Positions 1 to 9,479 of a DNA stretch of 26,283 bases are shown piece after piece (positions within the stretch are counted from its first letter, which is position 1; each line of letters begins with the position of its first letter). Origin of the DNA: Chara braunii (lineage: Eukaryota > Streptophyta > Charophyceae > Charales > Characeae). Below the pieces are notes generated by a model, which was not told the origin of the DNA, did no database searches, and worked only from the letters and a program-made list of their open reading frames with translations. The translations under genes were made by a program, and so were the position numbers. The stretch is taken from NCBI GenBank assembly GCA_003427395.1, contig BFEA01000012.1, positions 2,796,783-2,823,065 of the forward strand, given 5' to 3'.

Positions 1-19
1 AGGGTTGGGAGGACCTCCC

Positions 20-35
20 CAATCAATCAATCAAT

Positions 36-69
<34 letters not shown>
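20..69. repeat. (AATC)n tetranucleotide microsatellite
   Basis: About twelve near-perfect AATC units with one AACC variant. It lies just outside the probable poly(A) end of the minus-strand LINE, so it is either flanking DNA or a tail-like extension of that insertion. Confidence 0.95.
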
Positions 70-70
<1 letters not shown>

Positions 71-274
71 AAACCAATAAAGCAATCAATATTTATTTAT
101 TTTTCTATTTAAAAAAAAAAATTCACACACCAAAAACGACCCCCCCGATTTTTTTTTATTTTTTTTTTTTAAAGGCCCTTATACGAGGCCACTATCCTGG
201 TGGTGGTAAGAGAACCACCGGGATTGAGGCTTTGTCTGGCGGGCCGCTCCGTCTATTGGTGGGGAGCCTCACCT

Positions 275-669
275 GCTGGGAGCCGGGCCCAACGTCCCAT
301 GAATACATCTGTACAATACAGTACAAAACAGAGAGACGCCCTTGGGCTGGAAATCGGGTCCAGCGTCCCAATTCTAACTTTACCCTTCACCTAACCTGCA
401 GCACCGGAGAACCACCATGGGGCACTAGTGGAAACTCCCTCCCTCCCCTAGCTCCTGCCCTCCACCTNCTATCCTCATGGCGTCCCGTGACCCACGTTGG
501 ATACCCAACAACCCAGGGGATTAAAAGGGACTAAAAGAGAACTAAGGAGAAAAAATAAGCCAAGAAGAACAGGGAAAAAACAGGCATTGCCTGCTGGAAA
601 CCGGGTCCAGCGTCCCATGACTCTCCCTTTATAAACTAGTATTGTGCTGGAAACCTGGTCCAGCGTCCC
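275..669. repeat. Four dispersed copies of a 24-bp hairpin motif in the LINE 3' region
   Basis: Copies at 275-298, 346-369, 593-616 and 646-669 share GCTGGA, a 7-nt spacer, TCCAGC and then GTCCC. In three copies GCTGGA and TCCAGC form a perfect 6-bp stem. The copy at 275 has GCTGGG/CCCAAC with one mismatch. Spacing is irregular, so these are interspersed rather than strictly tandem. Confidence 0.85.
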
Positions 670-808
670 TTTTCCATCTACTCTTCCAAACCAATAGAGA
701 ATGTAATGAAGGCGGGGATAAACAGGGGTAAACAAGGATAAGCAAGGATAACCAGATGAGCAGAAAAACAGAGGTACGCAGTGTTGGCCTCAATCCGTTA
801 ACCGGGTC

Positions 809-1489
809 TCATACAACCGGTAGTATTTCTTCCAAGGCCAGCTGGTGGGGTGGGAAAGGGTCTGCGAAGTCCTGAGCCGGTCGCAGCGGGGTACCTGGAT
901 CAATCGTGGTCCAGTCGTGAAAGATCAGTTGGTAGTCTCGTACTATCTTTGTCCGGGGTTCTCCCTGTGATTCCCTTTCAGGTTGGCGGTCGATCCATTT
1001 CACTTCAGCCACCCAACCCTCCCTCTCTCCGCCCAGCCAGTTCTTGCTGAATGTAGAGATGATCCTGTTCATATCCCCCCAGGTATTCATCAAGTCGAGC
1101 TTTTCTTTAGCTGTCTTCCATTGGGCCGCTATCTCGTGTTGGAGCAATGTTCGGACTTGCTCCATGGCCTTGCCGTCTTCCACCGCTGCCCCCTCTATCT
1201 CACGACAACACCTTATCCACCATATAGTCCACAGGACACTCCGTCTGCCTAGACAAAACATGTTTTCCTCGAATGTCTGCCCCTGGATTGGAGGGTAGTA
1301 TCCCAAGAGAAGGGCCCTCCAATCCCATGGCCAAACCGCGCCAGGGACAATGTGACGCCAGATCCTATCCCAGTTTCTCCATAATAGTACTGATGCGGGG
1401 CATTGGAGGAATATATGTTCGATGGTCTCAACCCTCCTCCTCCCTGGATAACTCAGGAGACATTTATGACACCATGGTAGTGCCTTCCC
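809..1489 (-). pseudogene. LINE ORF2 C-terminus with zf-RVT knuckle
   Basis: This is the C-terminal part of the LINE ORF2 protein, in the same frame as the segment upstream and separated from it only by the TAG at 1490-1492. Directly after that stop the frame reads a Cys-x2-Cys pair (WCHKC, about 1460-1474), then a His-x5-Cys group (EHIFLQC, about 1400-1420) followed by a Trp. This is the CCHC layout of the zf-RVT domain that follows reverse transcriptase in plant LINEs. A Trp-rich stretch (VLWTIWWIRCC) and an amphipathic tail follow, ending at a TGA at 809-811. The TAG probably replaced a Gln codon, since the preceding codons read LEQ. No function is expected. Confidence 0.8.
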
Positions 1490-2527
1490 CTATTGTTCCA
1501 GGCGGGTATGGTCTATCAACCAATCATTGGTTGGTAGACACCTGTGCTCTATTTGCCACTGGAGTGCGGAGACCTTGGCAGATCTTTTGTTGTGGTGTGC
1601 AAACCACCGGATGGGTTTTTGTAGTCTGCGGTCAATGTTGAGGTGACGATACCATCTGTCTTCTATGCGGTCACGTAATCTACATTTCGGTTTGAGCATT
1701 CGATAGACGGACTTAGATTTTAAGTTGCGTACTGTCAGTGTTTCTGCCTCTCTTTTCCTGGGTGGGGTGTTCACGGTCCATTGCCACTCATCGAGGTCCA
1801 GGGGGAGGTCCTCGATTGGGGTCATTGGGCTATACGCCCTCTGGTGGCCTCCCTCATCAATGACCTTGATGCAATAGACATTCCTCAACTCCTTCCATAT
1901 GAAGGGTTGATGATTACAATGCATTCTATCGTCCTTTAGAATGGAGAAGACTTCAATTAGCACCTGTGCCTGGTGCGCGAGGTGCACGTACCCCACCTCC
2001 TGCACGTGGCCCGACAGTCCTACCCAGTCATCTTCCTTTATGCAGGGGTCTTTTCTAAAAGTGGCGTACCAATGGAGGGGGAAGTTGTCAATCAACTCAT
2101 TCAGAGCCCTTTTGGTGATTAGTGTGCAGTGGGTTGTGTCGGTGGCAAGGACGTTGTTATCTTCTGGGTCAAAAAAAACCTCGATAGCCGTCCGTCGTGC
2201 TCGTGTGGTGGCCATGGAGAAAAAGCGAGTGTCCATGGAGGCCTCGTGGGTGAGTTTGGCCATCTTCCCTCTGATTCTGATGCCTTGCCATCTATGCAGA
2301 GCATGTTGTAAGAGTCGGTCTTTGGTGTTTTGGATAGCGTCTATGAAATGTTGTGCTAACAGTTCATTGTGTGTGGTCATTTCAAGTTGTTGTCGCATAG
2401 CTGCTTTAGCTTTAGAAAATTCCTTGCATTTCCTGGGCAGAAACACAAGGCTGTTGTTGAACCATACAAGGTAGGACTCGAAAAGGTGCTTTTGCTGGTG
2501 CCAGAATTCGCATTCGTGGCGAATCAT
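1490..2527 (-). pseudogene. LINE ORF2 middle segment: linker and zf-RVT start, RT core missing
   Basis: This open stretch of 345 codons starts immediately after an in-frame TAA at 2528-2530 and ends at a TAG at 1490. Its first 130 residues resemble the helical linker between endonuclease and reverse transcriptase in plant LINEs (WQGIRIRGKMAKL, then ...TRFFSMATTRARR). Its last 100 resemble the approach to the zf-RVT domain (VRNLKSKSVYRML ... HRCLPTNDWL). Between them I find none of the reverse-transcriptase palm motifs and no F/Y-x-D-D box, although the frame stays open. The catalytic core therefore appears to have been removed by an in-frame deletion, probably around 2030-2110. Alternatively the core is too divergent to see. 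Confidence 0.75.
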
Positions 2528-3364
2528 TTATGGGAAGGATAAATCTTTAAGCAGGGAGGTATTTAGTTTGAAAAAACCTGGTCCTTGGTCCGGCCTTTTT
2601 CTCATTGTTAATACCATCCCGTACGTTTTGTGGTCCAGACCCGGATGCGGGCTGCGTGGGAGGATCATGGACCATCGCAGGGCTCCCTCCCGGTCATTGG
2701 ACAAAAGGATGAGATCAATTCGAGATTTGGATAGTCGGGCCGGATTGCTATCTCTAATGCACGTGAATGCCCGTGCTTGGGGGTGTAGGCGTCGGAATGT
2801 GTCGAAGACGGAGAGAGTCTCACAGAGGTCGACTAACATTTGCTCGTCCTCTAGCGCCGCAAAGGAGGGCGACTCCTGGGGATTCCATCTGTCCAAGCCT
2901 TTATCTGGGGTTGCAATGAAGTTCCCTGCTATGATTAGAGGGATACCTTCCGGGACTTGTGTACCCATTTCCCCAAAGAACTCCTTCCTTTCCCCCACTG
3001 AGTTTGGGGAGTAAATACAGAGGATACAGAGCAGTTCCAATTCTAACATTCTCGGGACTGAGGCCCATCGCCCTTCCACTTCGTCCACCACCCAGTGAAC
3101 GGGTTGGAACCTTGAGTCAGGGGGGATCCAAATTGCCACCCCTGCTGATCCCGGTCTTGGCACGTGGGATCTTATGGCCGTGTGAGGCCAGACTAGCTTG
3201 TGGGCTCTATGGTGATCTGGATGATCTTGTAGATGTGTTTCTTGTATGCAGATCACATCCGGCCATTGCCTGCCTCCTATTCCTCCCAGTTGGTCCCAAA
3301 TAGCCTGACGCTTTTCTGGTTTACTCGATGTCAGGCCGTTGACATTAAGGGATCGCAGGCTAGG
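2528..3364 (-). pseudogene. LINE APE-type endonuclease domain, inactivated
   Basis: This is an exonuclease-endonuclease-phosphatase fold domain that would nick target DNA for target-primed reverse transcription. Motifs in order are LRSLNVNGL (3358-3332), DVICIQETHL with the metal-binding Glu (about 3259-3230), a Tyr-containing IYSPN, SRIDLIL, and LDHKTY (normally SDH). The motif normally written GDFN reads GNFI (about 2915-2927). Both the catalytic Asp and the Asn are replaced, so the enzyme should be dead. Codons run without frameshift and the segment ends at TAA 2528-2530. The frame is cut off upstream at 3361, where a DNA element is inserted. Confidence 0.9.
3351..3360. repeat. Target-site duplication, left copy
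   Basis: GATCGCAGGC, identical to 4675-4684. The two copies flank the nested element exactly. On the minus strand the sequence encodes part of LINE residues LRS, and the LINE frame continues correctly across the empty site. Confidence 0.92.
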
Positions 3365-3454
3365 CTACCAGGCGGGCTGCCCGGGTCCCAGGTGGCCAGC
3401 CCGTGCAAGGATCAGGTAAGGTTCCAGCAAAAAAAAAAAAAAAAAAAAAAATCC

Positions 3455-3570
3455 AAAAATTCTGAGAAAAAAAACTATGTTATGCAGAAAAATAAACTGA
3501 ACAACTTTTGCCTCAGGGTCACATCGAAATTCTTCACCAAATTTGAAATAAAAAATAAAATTCAATTTTT
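3455..3570 (+). repeat. Block homologous to the foldback arm (13645-13760)
   Basis: From CCAAAAATTCTGA to CCAAATTTGAAATAAAAA the sequence follows 13645-13760 closely (shared landmarks AACTATG, ATAAACT, TTTGCCTCA). In both places the block sits just inside a GC-rich terminus followed by poly(A), so the two elements appear related. Confidence 0.8.
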
Positions 3571-3572
<2 letters not shown>

Positions 3573-3615
<43 letters not shown>

Positions 3616-3620
3616 TGTGT
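3573..3620. repeat. Poly(T) followed by (GT)n
   Basis: Thirty T residues (3573-3602), then about nine GT units. It lies within the nested element. Confidence 0.95.
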
Positions 3621-4187
3621 AGATATTGTATCATCCAGGGATCCACCAGCTGCAAAGCTGCTGTGGATTACCTCCACGTCTGCTGCTGCATTCCGTGCCG
3701 AGATGTGATAATGACAAGGACTGGACTGCAGGACTCACCATCGCTACGTGTCTTCTGCCACACTCTGCTGTCACCTGCCTTCACATGCCCACTCCGAAAG
3801 GCACCCTCCTGAGCACAAGCCTGTAAAAGAGAGAGGTTAATTTCGGGCCAAATTAACCTTCACGCTGTAAGATAACATCCTTGGGAAAAAAAAAAATAAT
3901 TCCTTGTTTTGATCTATTGCCTCCTCAGTTGGCGACTTGGCCTTATTTTATGCGAATGCATCTTGAAGTTCCAGAACGTACCGGGGCATAAAATCCGGCA
4001 GGATACATGCACATCTGGTACCTTGCTCCGCTGTCACCTGCCTTCACATATGGACCGGCAGGTGCATGATCTGAACCATAATGTGCAAGTATCCAGATGC
4101 ATTCGGACAGAGACATCAGGGCAAGTTACGCAAACCATGCAGGCATTACAGCACTTTTAACCACACTAATTTTATAAAGTCTGAACC

Positions 4188-4288
4188 ATATACTACTACT
4201 AGAAGTATCTACTACTACTACCACTACTACTACTACTACTACAACTACTACTACTACTACTACTACCACTAAACTACTGCCACTACTA

Positions 4289-4326
<38 letters not shown>

Positions 4327-4465
4327 GCTACTACATACTACTACTACTACTATATAGTACTAGTACCACCACCACTAAAAACTTCTACGGCGACAACTAC
4401 CACGACTACCACTACCACGACTGCGACTACGACTCGTCGAGTACTACTAAGACTACTACCACGTT
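4188..4465. repeat. (ACT)n trinucleotide tract, degenerate to the right
   Basis: Nearly continuous ACT/CTA repeats with ACC, GCT and ACG variants, inside the nested element. The reading frames through it are simple-sequence artefacts. Confidence 0.95.
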
Positions 4466-4547
4466 TCCCAGCTGTAATAAACGCATGTTTTGTTGGGTAA
4501 AAGAGAAAGAAACTCTCAATGGCTGGGTAGGTAATGGCAAAGAATGG

Positions 4548-4549
<2 letters not shown>

Positions 4550-4600
<51 letters not shown>

Positions 4601-4601
4601 N

Positions 4602-4632
<31 letters not shown>
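4550..4632. repeat. (GA)n, one ambiguous base, then poly(T)
   Basis: About 25 GA units (4551-4600), N at 4601 and 31 T residues to 4632. The N at the junction of two simple repeats suggests an assembly join, so array lengths are unreliable. Confidence 0.9.
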
Positions 4633-4633
<1 letters not shown>

Positions 4634-4674
4634 GCCCGGCCGGGCAAGTGACCCCGGGCCACTCTGGTAGCCTA

Positions 4675-4684
4675 GATCGCAGGC
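4675..4684. repeat. Target-site duplication, right copy
   Basis: GATCGCAGGC, identical to 3351-3360. Confidence 0.92.
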
Positions 4685-4754
4685 CCAGGTTGGTTGAGTC
4701 AACGCATTTTTTCCATGCCACGCTCCTACAGTACAATGTATCTAGGTCATCCAT
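4675..4754 (-). pseudogene. LINE ORF2 5' end, displaced by the nested element
   Basis: Minus-strand ATG at 4752-4754, two codons downstream of a TAA, opens a frame (MDDLDTLYCRSVAWKK...STNLGLR) that ends in the duplicated target 4675-4684. If the nested element and one target copy are ignored, it runs in frame into the endonuclease start at 3360. About 27 residues therefore precede the first endonuclease motif. It is either the true ORF2 start or a remnant of a longer N-terminus. Confidence 0.75.
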
Positions 4755-5330
4755 TGCTTAGCGTCTGTCCCCACTGTATAGTATATCCGGGTCGCCTGTT
4801 GTATAGTGTCTGCCCCCCTTATCTCATAGTGAATGCCATTGCCTGATATCCCATCTGTCCATATGTAAAATTTTCTTCCGCACTATCCGGCATAGGCATT
4901 TACATATGTCGTCTTCGGACCAGTATTCGCTAGCTACCCCGCCCAAAATTCATTTTTTTAACTTTTTTTTTTTTTCAACGGGCTAGGGTCAGGGTTCCGG
5001 AACCCCGATCCACAACCCCAACCCCCAACCCCCAACCCCCTCTCCCCTCAGCTGCTGTGGGCGTGGCAGCCCGCAGTCGCCACGGTCATGACCGCGACCG
5101 CAGGTGTTTCCTAGTTTGTGTGTGTTGGGGTTGGTGGGGAGCAGGGGGGATAGAGCAGTGGAGGCAGAAACAAGTCCTGAATTTTGGGACTGTATTCACA
5201 AGGGCAAAGATGGCATGTTTTTTCTATCAGATGATAGAAGGCCATAGCATGTTGGCTTTCCCCCTGCTTCCTTTGCACATAGAAGAAGGACAAACTACAA
5301 GATTCTCTTTTGTTTTCTTTTTTTCTTTAA
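4755..5330. other. Non-coding stretch, possible LINE 5' flank
   Basis: No gene recognised. It contains a T-run (4962-4975), a 14-bp perfect palindrome GGGTTCCGGAACCC (4992-5005), and a short C-rich array of about four 7-bp CCCCCAA-like units (5011-5042). Confidence 0.6.
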
Positions 5331-5394
5331 TATTTTTTTTTTTACTGAAAACCGGCCCTTATGGCCCTGACTCCAGTGTCAACACCCTGAATGG

Positions 5395-5470
5395 TGACCG
5401 GGCTGGTCAGTGTGCGCTGAACGGCCGGTCACAGGCGGTTCTACCCGTGAACGGCCGTTCACGGGGGTTG
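5395..5470. repeat. Palindromic GAACGGCC module, including a 22-bp perfect palindrome
   Basis: Positions 5444-5465 are a perfect 22-bp palindrome centred on GAACGGCCGTTC. An imperfect relative (CTGAACGGCCGGTCACAGG) lies just upstream at about 5417-5435, and a weaker one before that. It is followed by C/G-rich DNA with no coding support. Confidence 0.8.
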
Positions 5471-5578
5471 AAGTGCCTCCTGGGACCCCCGCGGACCACG
5501 AAAGGCAGGTCGGGGGTGGTGCAAGGGGGCCCTGTGCCCCCATAAGCTCAAATCTGCAAAAAAAATAATAAAAAAATT

Positions 5579-5645
5579 GGCACCACTCCGACCCTATTAG
5601 AGGGGCCGCAAAATGTTTTTCTGTAGGGGGGGAGTGGTGGGGCCG
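5579..5645. repeat. About 65-bp inverted repeat
   Basis: ACCACTCC (5582-5589) and GGAGTGGT (5631-5638) form an 8-bp stem, with GGC/GGCC continuing outside. A second small hairpin (GGTGGGACACCACC) follows at about 5660. It may be a degraded miniature element. Confidence 0.6.
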
Positions 5646-5689
5646 GTTGATTACCTGGTGGGACACCACCTCATGGTGTAAAGAAGAAA

Positions 5690-6190
5690 ATAAAAATTTG
5701 TTGGGATCCGGAAGGACGTAAAGAACATGGAAGATAAACATGCATATTTCAAGAAGAAAAAAACACAGTGAAAGCTGCATTTGAGCATAAACATGGTCTG
5801 ATGATTTGACATGGAACACCTCCTGCGTAGATCACGTCACACAAAACACTACCACAACATAACAGAAATAAAATAGAATACAGTCGCACTAAGCCTCACT
5901 GAGGTGATCTAACTATCGTACATGATGCTACCTATCATACATCTGAAACGTCACTGCGATCCAACAAAAAACAGAAACAAAAAACTCGTGTCTCAATCTA
6001 CAACAAGTACGAAAAAACCTGCGACAAAGAGCATCGTCCACCACCGAAAATACTACAGCCTAAGAAATGAGAAATACATGATATAATGGAATATATCAAG
6101 CATTGGAGTGCATGGTGTTAGAGAGCGAGTAGGCGCGCTTGCCATGAAAGAGGAGGCTTTGGGGACAGGTGGGTCGGGTGTGGACTCGGG
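5690..6190. other. Unassigned sequence
   Basis: No coding signature, RNA gene or repeat recognised. Composition is A-rich on the plus strand. It lies between simple inverted repeats and the first recognisable hAT sequence. Confidence 0.5.
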
Positions 6191-6255
6191 TCTGTTGCGG
6201 GTTGTTCTGAGAGGAGATGGAGGATTTCGTTGATGTCATCACCTCTATCGTGTAG

Positions 6256-6337
6256 CTCTTGAGGGAGCCTTACCAGGGGGGAATGGTGATTTCTCGCATC
6301 TTCCAGTGGGTGACCCAGATGGCAGAGGAGGTGAGGA

Positions 6338-6383
<46 letters not shown>

Positions 6384-7357
6384 AGTTAGTTTGGTCGGCA
6401 TGCTACAGGATTGTTATGCGAGGGTGTGTCATCTATTGGAGCTCGCCCACGGTGCTGCACACCTCCTCAATCCGAGAAGAAGAATTTTGTTTATTTCTCG
6501 TCGCCGATGCAGAGTCGTGGAACTCTCAACATAAGACAGTCGCGAAGATGACACTCGAGTACCTGTACACCTAGACAAACTTTGACATGTGGGAGGATAA
6601 ATTTAGGATCATCCATGCATAACTTTAGGACTTCCACTCTCGCGGTCCTGAGTATCGATACGGGGGGAAGGATGACGATGAGGAGGAGGAACTGTGCCAG
6701 AGACCGGATGAGAAGCGGGCCATCGTGGATTGGTGAGTTGCGCATGGCACTTGCGCACCTGAGCTCACTGAGATCGTGGTGTGTCTAATGTGTACATGGG
6801 TCTGTGCCCCTCCTCCGGACAGGAACTGGGCGATGCACAAACGTATTCACGCTTGACGCCGGTACGAGCTTGGATTCACCAAACTCACTCAAATTGGTTG
6901 GGATTACAGAGAATCTCAAACTGATTCAGTGTCGGGAGAGGAGGAAGGGTACGTGTTATCGTGGGATAATTTGGAGGGGGGCTTGGACGAGGTCCCCGAA
7001 CCACCTAGCTTTGGGACCTTGCCACTGGGAGCAGTAACCGAGGAGCAACTTAGACGCCAGGAGAGCAGGATGTGGTGTGATTCTAAGATTCGACATCCTT
7101 CTGTGGTGCAGATGGTGTTTGGTTGTTGTGCTGCTCGCATTAAGCCATACGACCAGGAGATAGAGTATGGCCCTCTCGTTGACCCTCAGGCTATGGATGG
7201 CAGCGAGACAAGGTCGCAGGATCGTAAAAGCCATTGGCTCCCGGGAGGGGGTGACAGACACCTCCTCAGCCCCCTGCGTTTCGTCTACAAACCTATACTT
7301 GCGAAAATACGCATGCGAACGCAGGTTGTGCCTTCTCTGATAATGACGAGGGAGTAG
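6256..7357 (+). pseudogene. hAT transposase, C-terminal half with dimerisation domain
   Basis: These are broken plus-strand pieces in hAT order. LLREPYQGGMVISRIFQW (6256 on) matches the segment before the insertion domain of plant hAT proteins. LAHGAAHLLNPRRR (about 6441-6482) corresponds to the conserved LLNP/LDPR motif. RNWAMHKRIHA-stop-RRYELGFTKLTQ (6821-6895) is the hATC dimerisation helix region. It is followed by ...GYVLSWDNLEGGLDEVPEPPSFGT, a tail typical of some plant hATs. A (GA)n tract (6341-6381) interrupts it, and stops and frameshifts are frequent (TGA inside the hATC motif). The residue before RNW is Asp where hAT proteins carry the catalytic Glu. The N-terminal half is absent upstream and is instead found on the opposite strand at 9480-11215. 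Confidence 0.72.
6341..6381. repeat. (GA)n microsatellite
   Basis: About 20 GA units within the hAT pseudogene. Confidence 0.95.
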
Positions 7358-7379
7358 CTGCCAATGATGACGATTCTTA

Positions 7380-9010
7380 GGAGGATAAGTTGGGCCTTGG
7401 GAGGAGGTGTCGGGCCCAAACCTGAGGATGACACAGCAATCGCACCGGATCCAAGGTCAAACAACGAAGATGATGGTGGACCAAGTGACAACAGGGATAG
7501 CGGAGTGTTGTGATACTATCACACTCTGAGGCGAGGAACGGAATGGAGCAGGGTTTGCAGGTACCATAGTTTTTCGTCTCCTCAGCTATCTTCTGCGACA
7601 GTTTTGAGGTAGGAGAGCCCCCGTTTTGTCCGGAGGATGTGCAAGATGGCCTCATCATACATCGTTGATTGATGTGTCAAATCAAATAGGGCAGACATTT
7701 GCGGGAGTGAGTTCAAGGATGTTGGTAGAGGCAGAAGGGGACACTGTAGAGGAGCGTAGGGACGACGACGAGATCGAGTAAACATCTCACATGGTGGAGA
7801 GGGAGGAGGTTGCAGACACGGAGATGGAGCATAGAGACCACTAGGAGGAGCGACTGACGGTGATGGTGCCCGATTCTGCTATTATGCAGAAGATTGCATG
7901 GGACCAGGATGAGCATAGGGCAAGAGAGTTATGGCGTCCCATTGTTGAGGAAGGCATGAGGTAATGGGAGCACAACCCCAGGGCATAGGCGGGATGCCTG
8001 TGGCCGCACATGAGGGAGGACAGGAGGGTGTAGAGCAAGTAGACGAGGATAGTAGGAGACAGAAGGAGGACACAAAGCTTGTTATAAAGGACATATGCGA
8101 GTTTGGCCTTGCACTTCAAAGGGATGACAATGAGGGGGAGGGTTGTGGAAGTACGGTGGGGGTGACAGTTGCTGCTGCTGCTCTGTCTCATGGAGTTGTG
8201 CTCGATAACAAGCACATGGCTAGGGGTGGGGGGGGCGACGGTAGACAAGCCGAGGAGGGAGGAATAGGAGTTTCTGCCGCATTGGAAATTCGTGCTTCGG
8301 TTGAGCGGCTGGTGCACAGGGCGCACATGAGGGAGAATCTAGCATCAAACAAGTTGAGGGAGAGGAACGGGGAGGAGAGTTTATGGTTGCAAGGACTGGA
8401 GACCGAGGTTCGCCGACCATCTCTTCGCTGGAGCTTAGCCTTGATCACGAAAGATGAAAGTTGATAGGGGAGGGCGTTACACACATCAGTGATAGAGAGA
8501 GGTCCCATACCCTAGTTATATAATGCCTGTCAATCCTTCCCCACAGCAGGGTGTGTCAAGGCTCTGTCCACGATCAATGGAGTGGGCCGATTTATTTGAG
8601 TTATTGTAGTTGACGGGTCAGCGTGTGGTGGAGCTAGGGGAAGTATCGGCGGGGCAGGGAGTGAGGGGGCGAGGTCGCGTTGCAGTGAGAGGATCACTGT
8701 GTGAGTCTAGAGGGTCTATGGTATTGGACGGCCACGTGATTGAGGAGGGAGGGTTGGTGGAGGTAGACACTCACGACTATCCTTCCCCTATGTCGAAGAG
8801 GAAGTGGAAGACGGTGTCCTGAAGCAGCAGCAACAGGGTCACAAATAAATTCGCAAATTTTATCCCAAGTCTCCCGGGCTACAGGACAACTCGTGCAGGG
8901 AGACTCGACATGGACGACGCCGTAGACGCTGCGGGATGGATATGGAGGGGTGATAGGTTGGATCATTCTGGTGCTGAACCATCGGGTACGACACATGATG
9001 CAGGCATGGG
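7380..9010 (+). pseudogene. Acidic C-terminal tail of the hAT pseudogene
   Basis: The plus strand continues as charged, low-complexity coding-like sequence. It includes a D/E/P-rich stretch (about 7410-7470). A frame from 7719 reads VEERRDDDEIE, then VADTEMEHRDH, VMVPDSAIMQKIAWDQDEHR and ARELWRPIVEEGM, split by three stops. A 166-codon open stretch lies at 7964-8464, and another (8610-8822) ends in a basic PMSKRKWK, a possible nuclear signal. Large plant hAT proteins often carry such tails. The assignment rests on continuity of strand and style rather than on a domain. No independent function can be claimed. Confidence 0.5.
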
Positions 9011-9423
9011 GATGGTTGCACTGCCATCACGATTATCGTGTGCTAGACGGTCGAGCGTTGAGATTACGAGGAAAACATGGTATGGTACACGAACTGCACA
9101 AGGATACGTGGAGATCCTTCATGAGGGATCATCCCGGTTTGCTAGAGGGTTGTCGAGAACCGAGTTTGGCGACAGTTGGCATACTAGGGGAGGATCCGAG
9201 GTGACTTATAGGGGACTTGGATGGTCATCGACGAGGGGCCAAGGGTGGGGCGACTACGGAGGATTTAGGGACTGACGACGTGCCCATAAGGTTTACTACC
9301 AAGAGATAGGTGTCTCTCACATGCGTTTTGGGGGACTTTGGAGCTCAGGATGCGGAGAGAGAGAGATTGTGCCGCCATGTAGCAGCAGAGGAGCATTCAC
9401 ATCCGGCGAGGGGATGTCATCGA

Positions 9424-9424
9424 C

Positions 9425-9463
<39 letters not shown>
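9424..9463. repeat. (GAT)n microsatellite
   Basis: Thirteen GAT units. It marks where the minus-strand hAT half stops being recognisable, and is a candidate inversion breakpoint. Confidence 0.95.
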
Positions 9464-9479
9464 GCAAAGATGACGCCCC

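Larger units (their letters stand above)
3361..4674. mobile_element. Nested 1.3-kb TIR element inserted in the LINE
   Basis: A non-coding DNA element starting TAGGCTACCAG and ending with its exact reverse complement CTGGTAGCCTA. The similarity of the ends continues imperfectly for about 40 bp (GC-rich, containing CCCGGG), after which both ends run into A/T homopolymers (poly(A) 3429-3451 inward of the left end, poly(T) 4602-4632 inward of the right). Perfect 10-bp target duplications flank it. The interior holds a block shared with the large foldback element (3455-3570), poly(T), (GT)n, unassigned sequence 3620-4180, a long (ACT)n tract and a (GA)n tract. No transposase is visible, so it is non-autonomous. 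A 10-bp duplication is in the range of Mutator-like elements (8-11 bp), while the architecture recalls the hAT-like element at 12684. The family is unresolved. Confidence 0.85.
151..4754 (-). mobile_element. Decayed LINE (non-LTR retrotransposon), interrupted by a nested DNA element
   Basis: Minus-strand LINE. Read 5' to 3' on the minus strand it has an ORF2 start region (4754-4675), a nested element (3361-4674), the endonuclease domain (3360-about 2600), a linker, a zf-RVT CCHC domain and C-terminus (about 1700-809), then a 3' untranslated stretch ending in a T-rich run at 151-171, read as a poly(A) tail. Everything from 3364 to 809 is in one frame, broken by only two stops. That argues for fairly recent decay. 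The start of ORF2 on the far side of the nested element is in the same frame once the duplicated target is counted once. The 5' end is uncertain and no ORF1 was recognised upstream. Confidence 0.85.

Noticed and set aside
275-669. CRISPR-like array of 24-bp repeats
   Set aside because: Irregular spacing, imperfect repeats, eukaryotic context and LINE 3' location.
4350-4670. Open frames through (GA)n and (ACT)n tracts
   Set aside because: Simple sequence within the nested element. Only the part at 4675-4754 has LINE support.
5011-5042. CCCCCAA-type heptamer array as an interstitial telomere
   Set aside because: Only about four irregular units, and not the common plant telomere unit.
9424-9463. 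Poly-His or poly-Asp domain
   Set aside because: A (GAT)n microsatellite in a pseudogene, with no supporting coding context.
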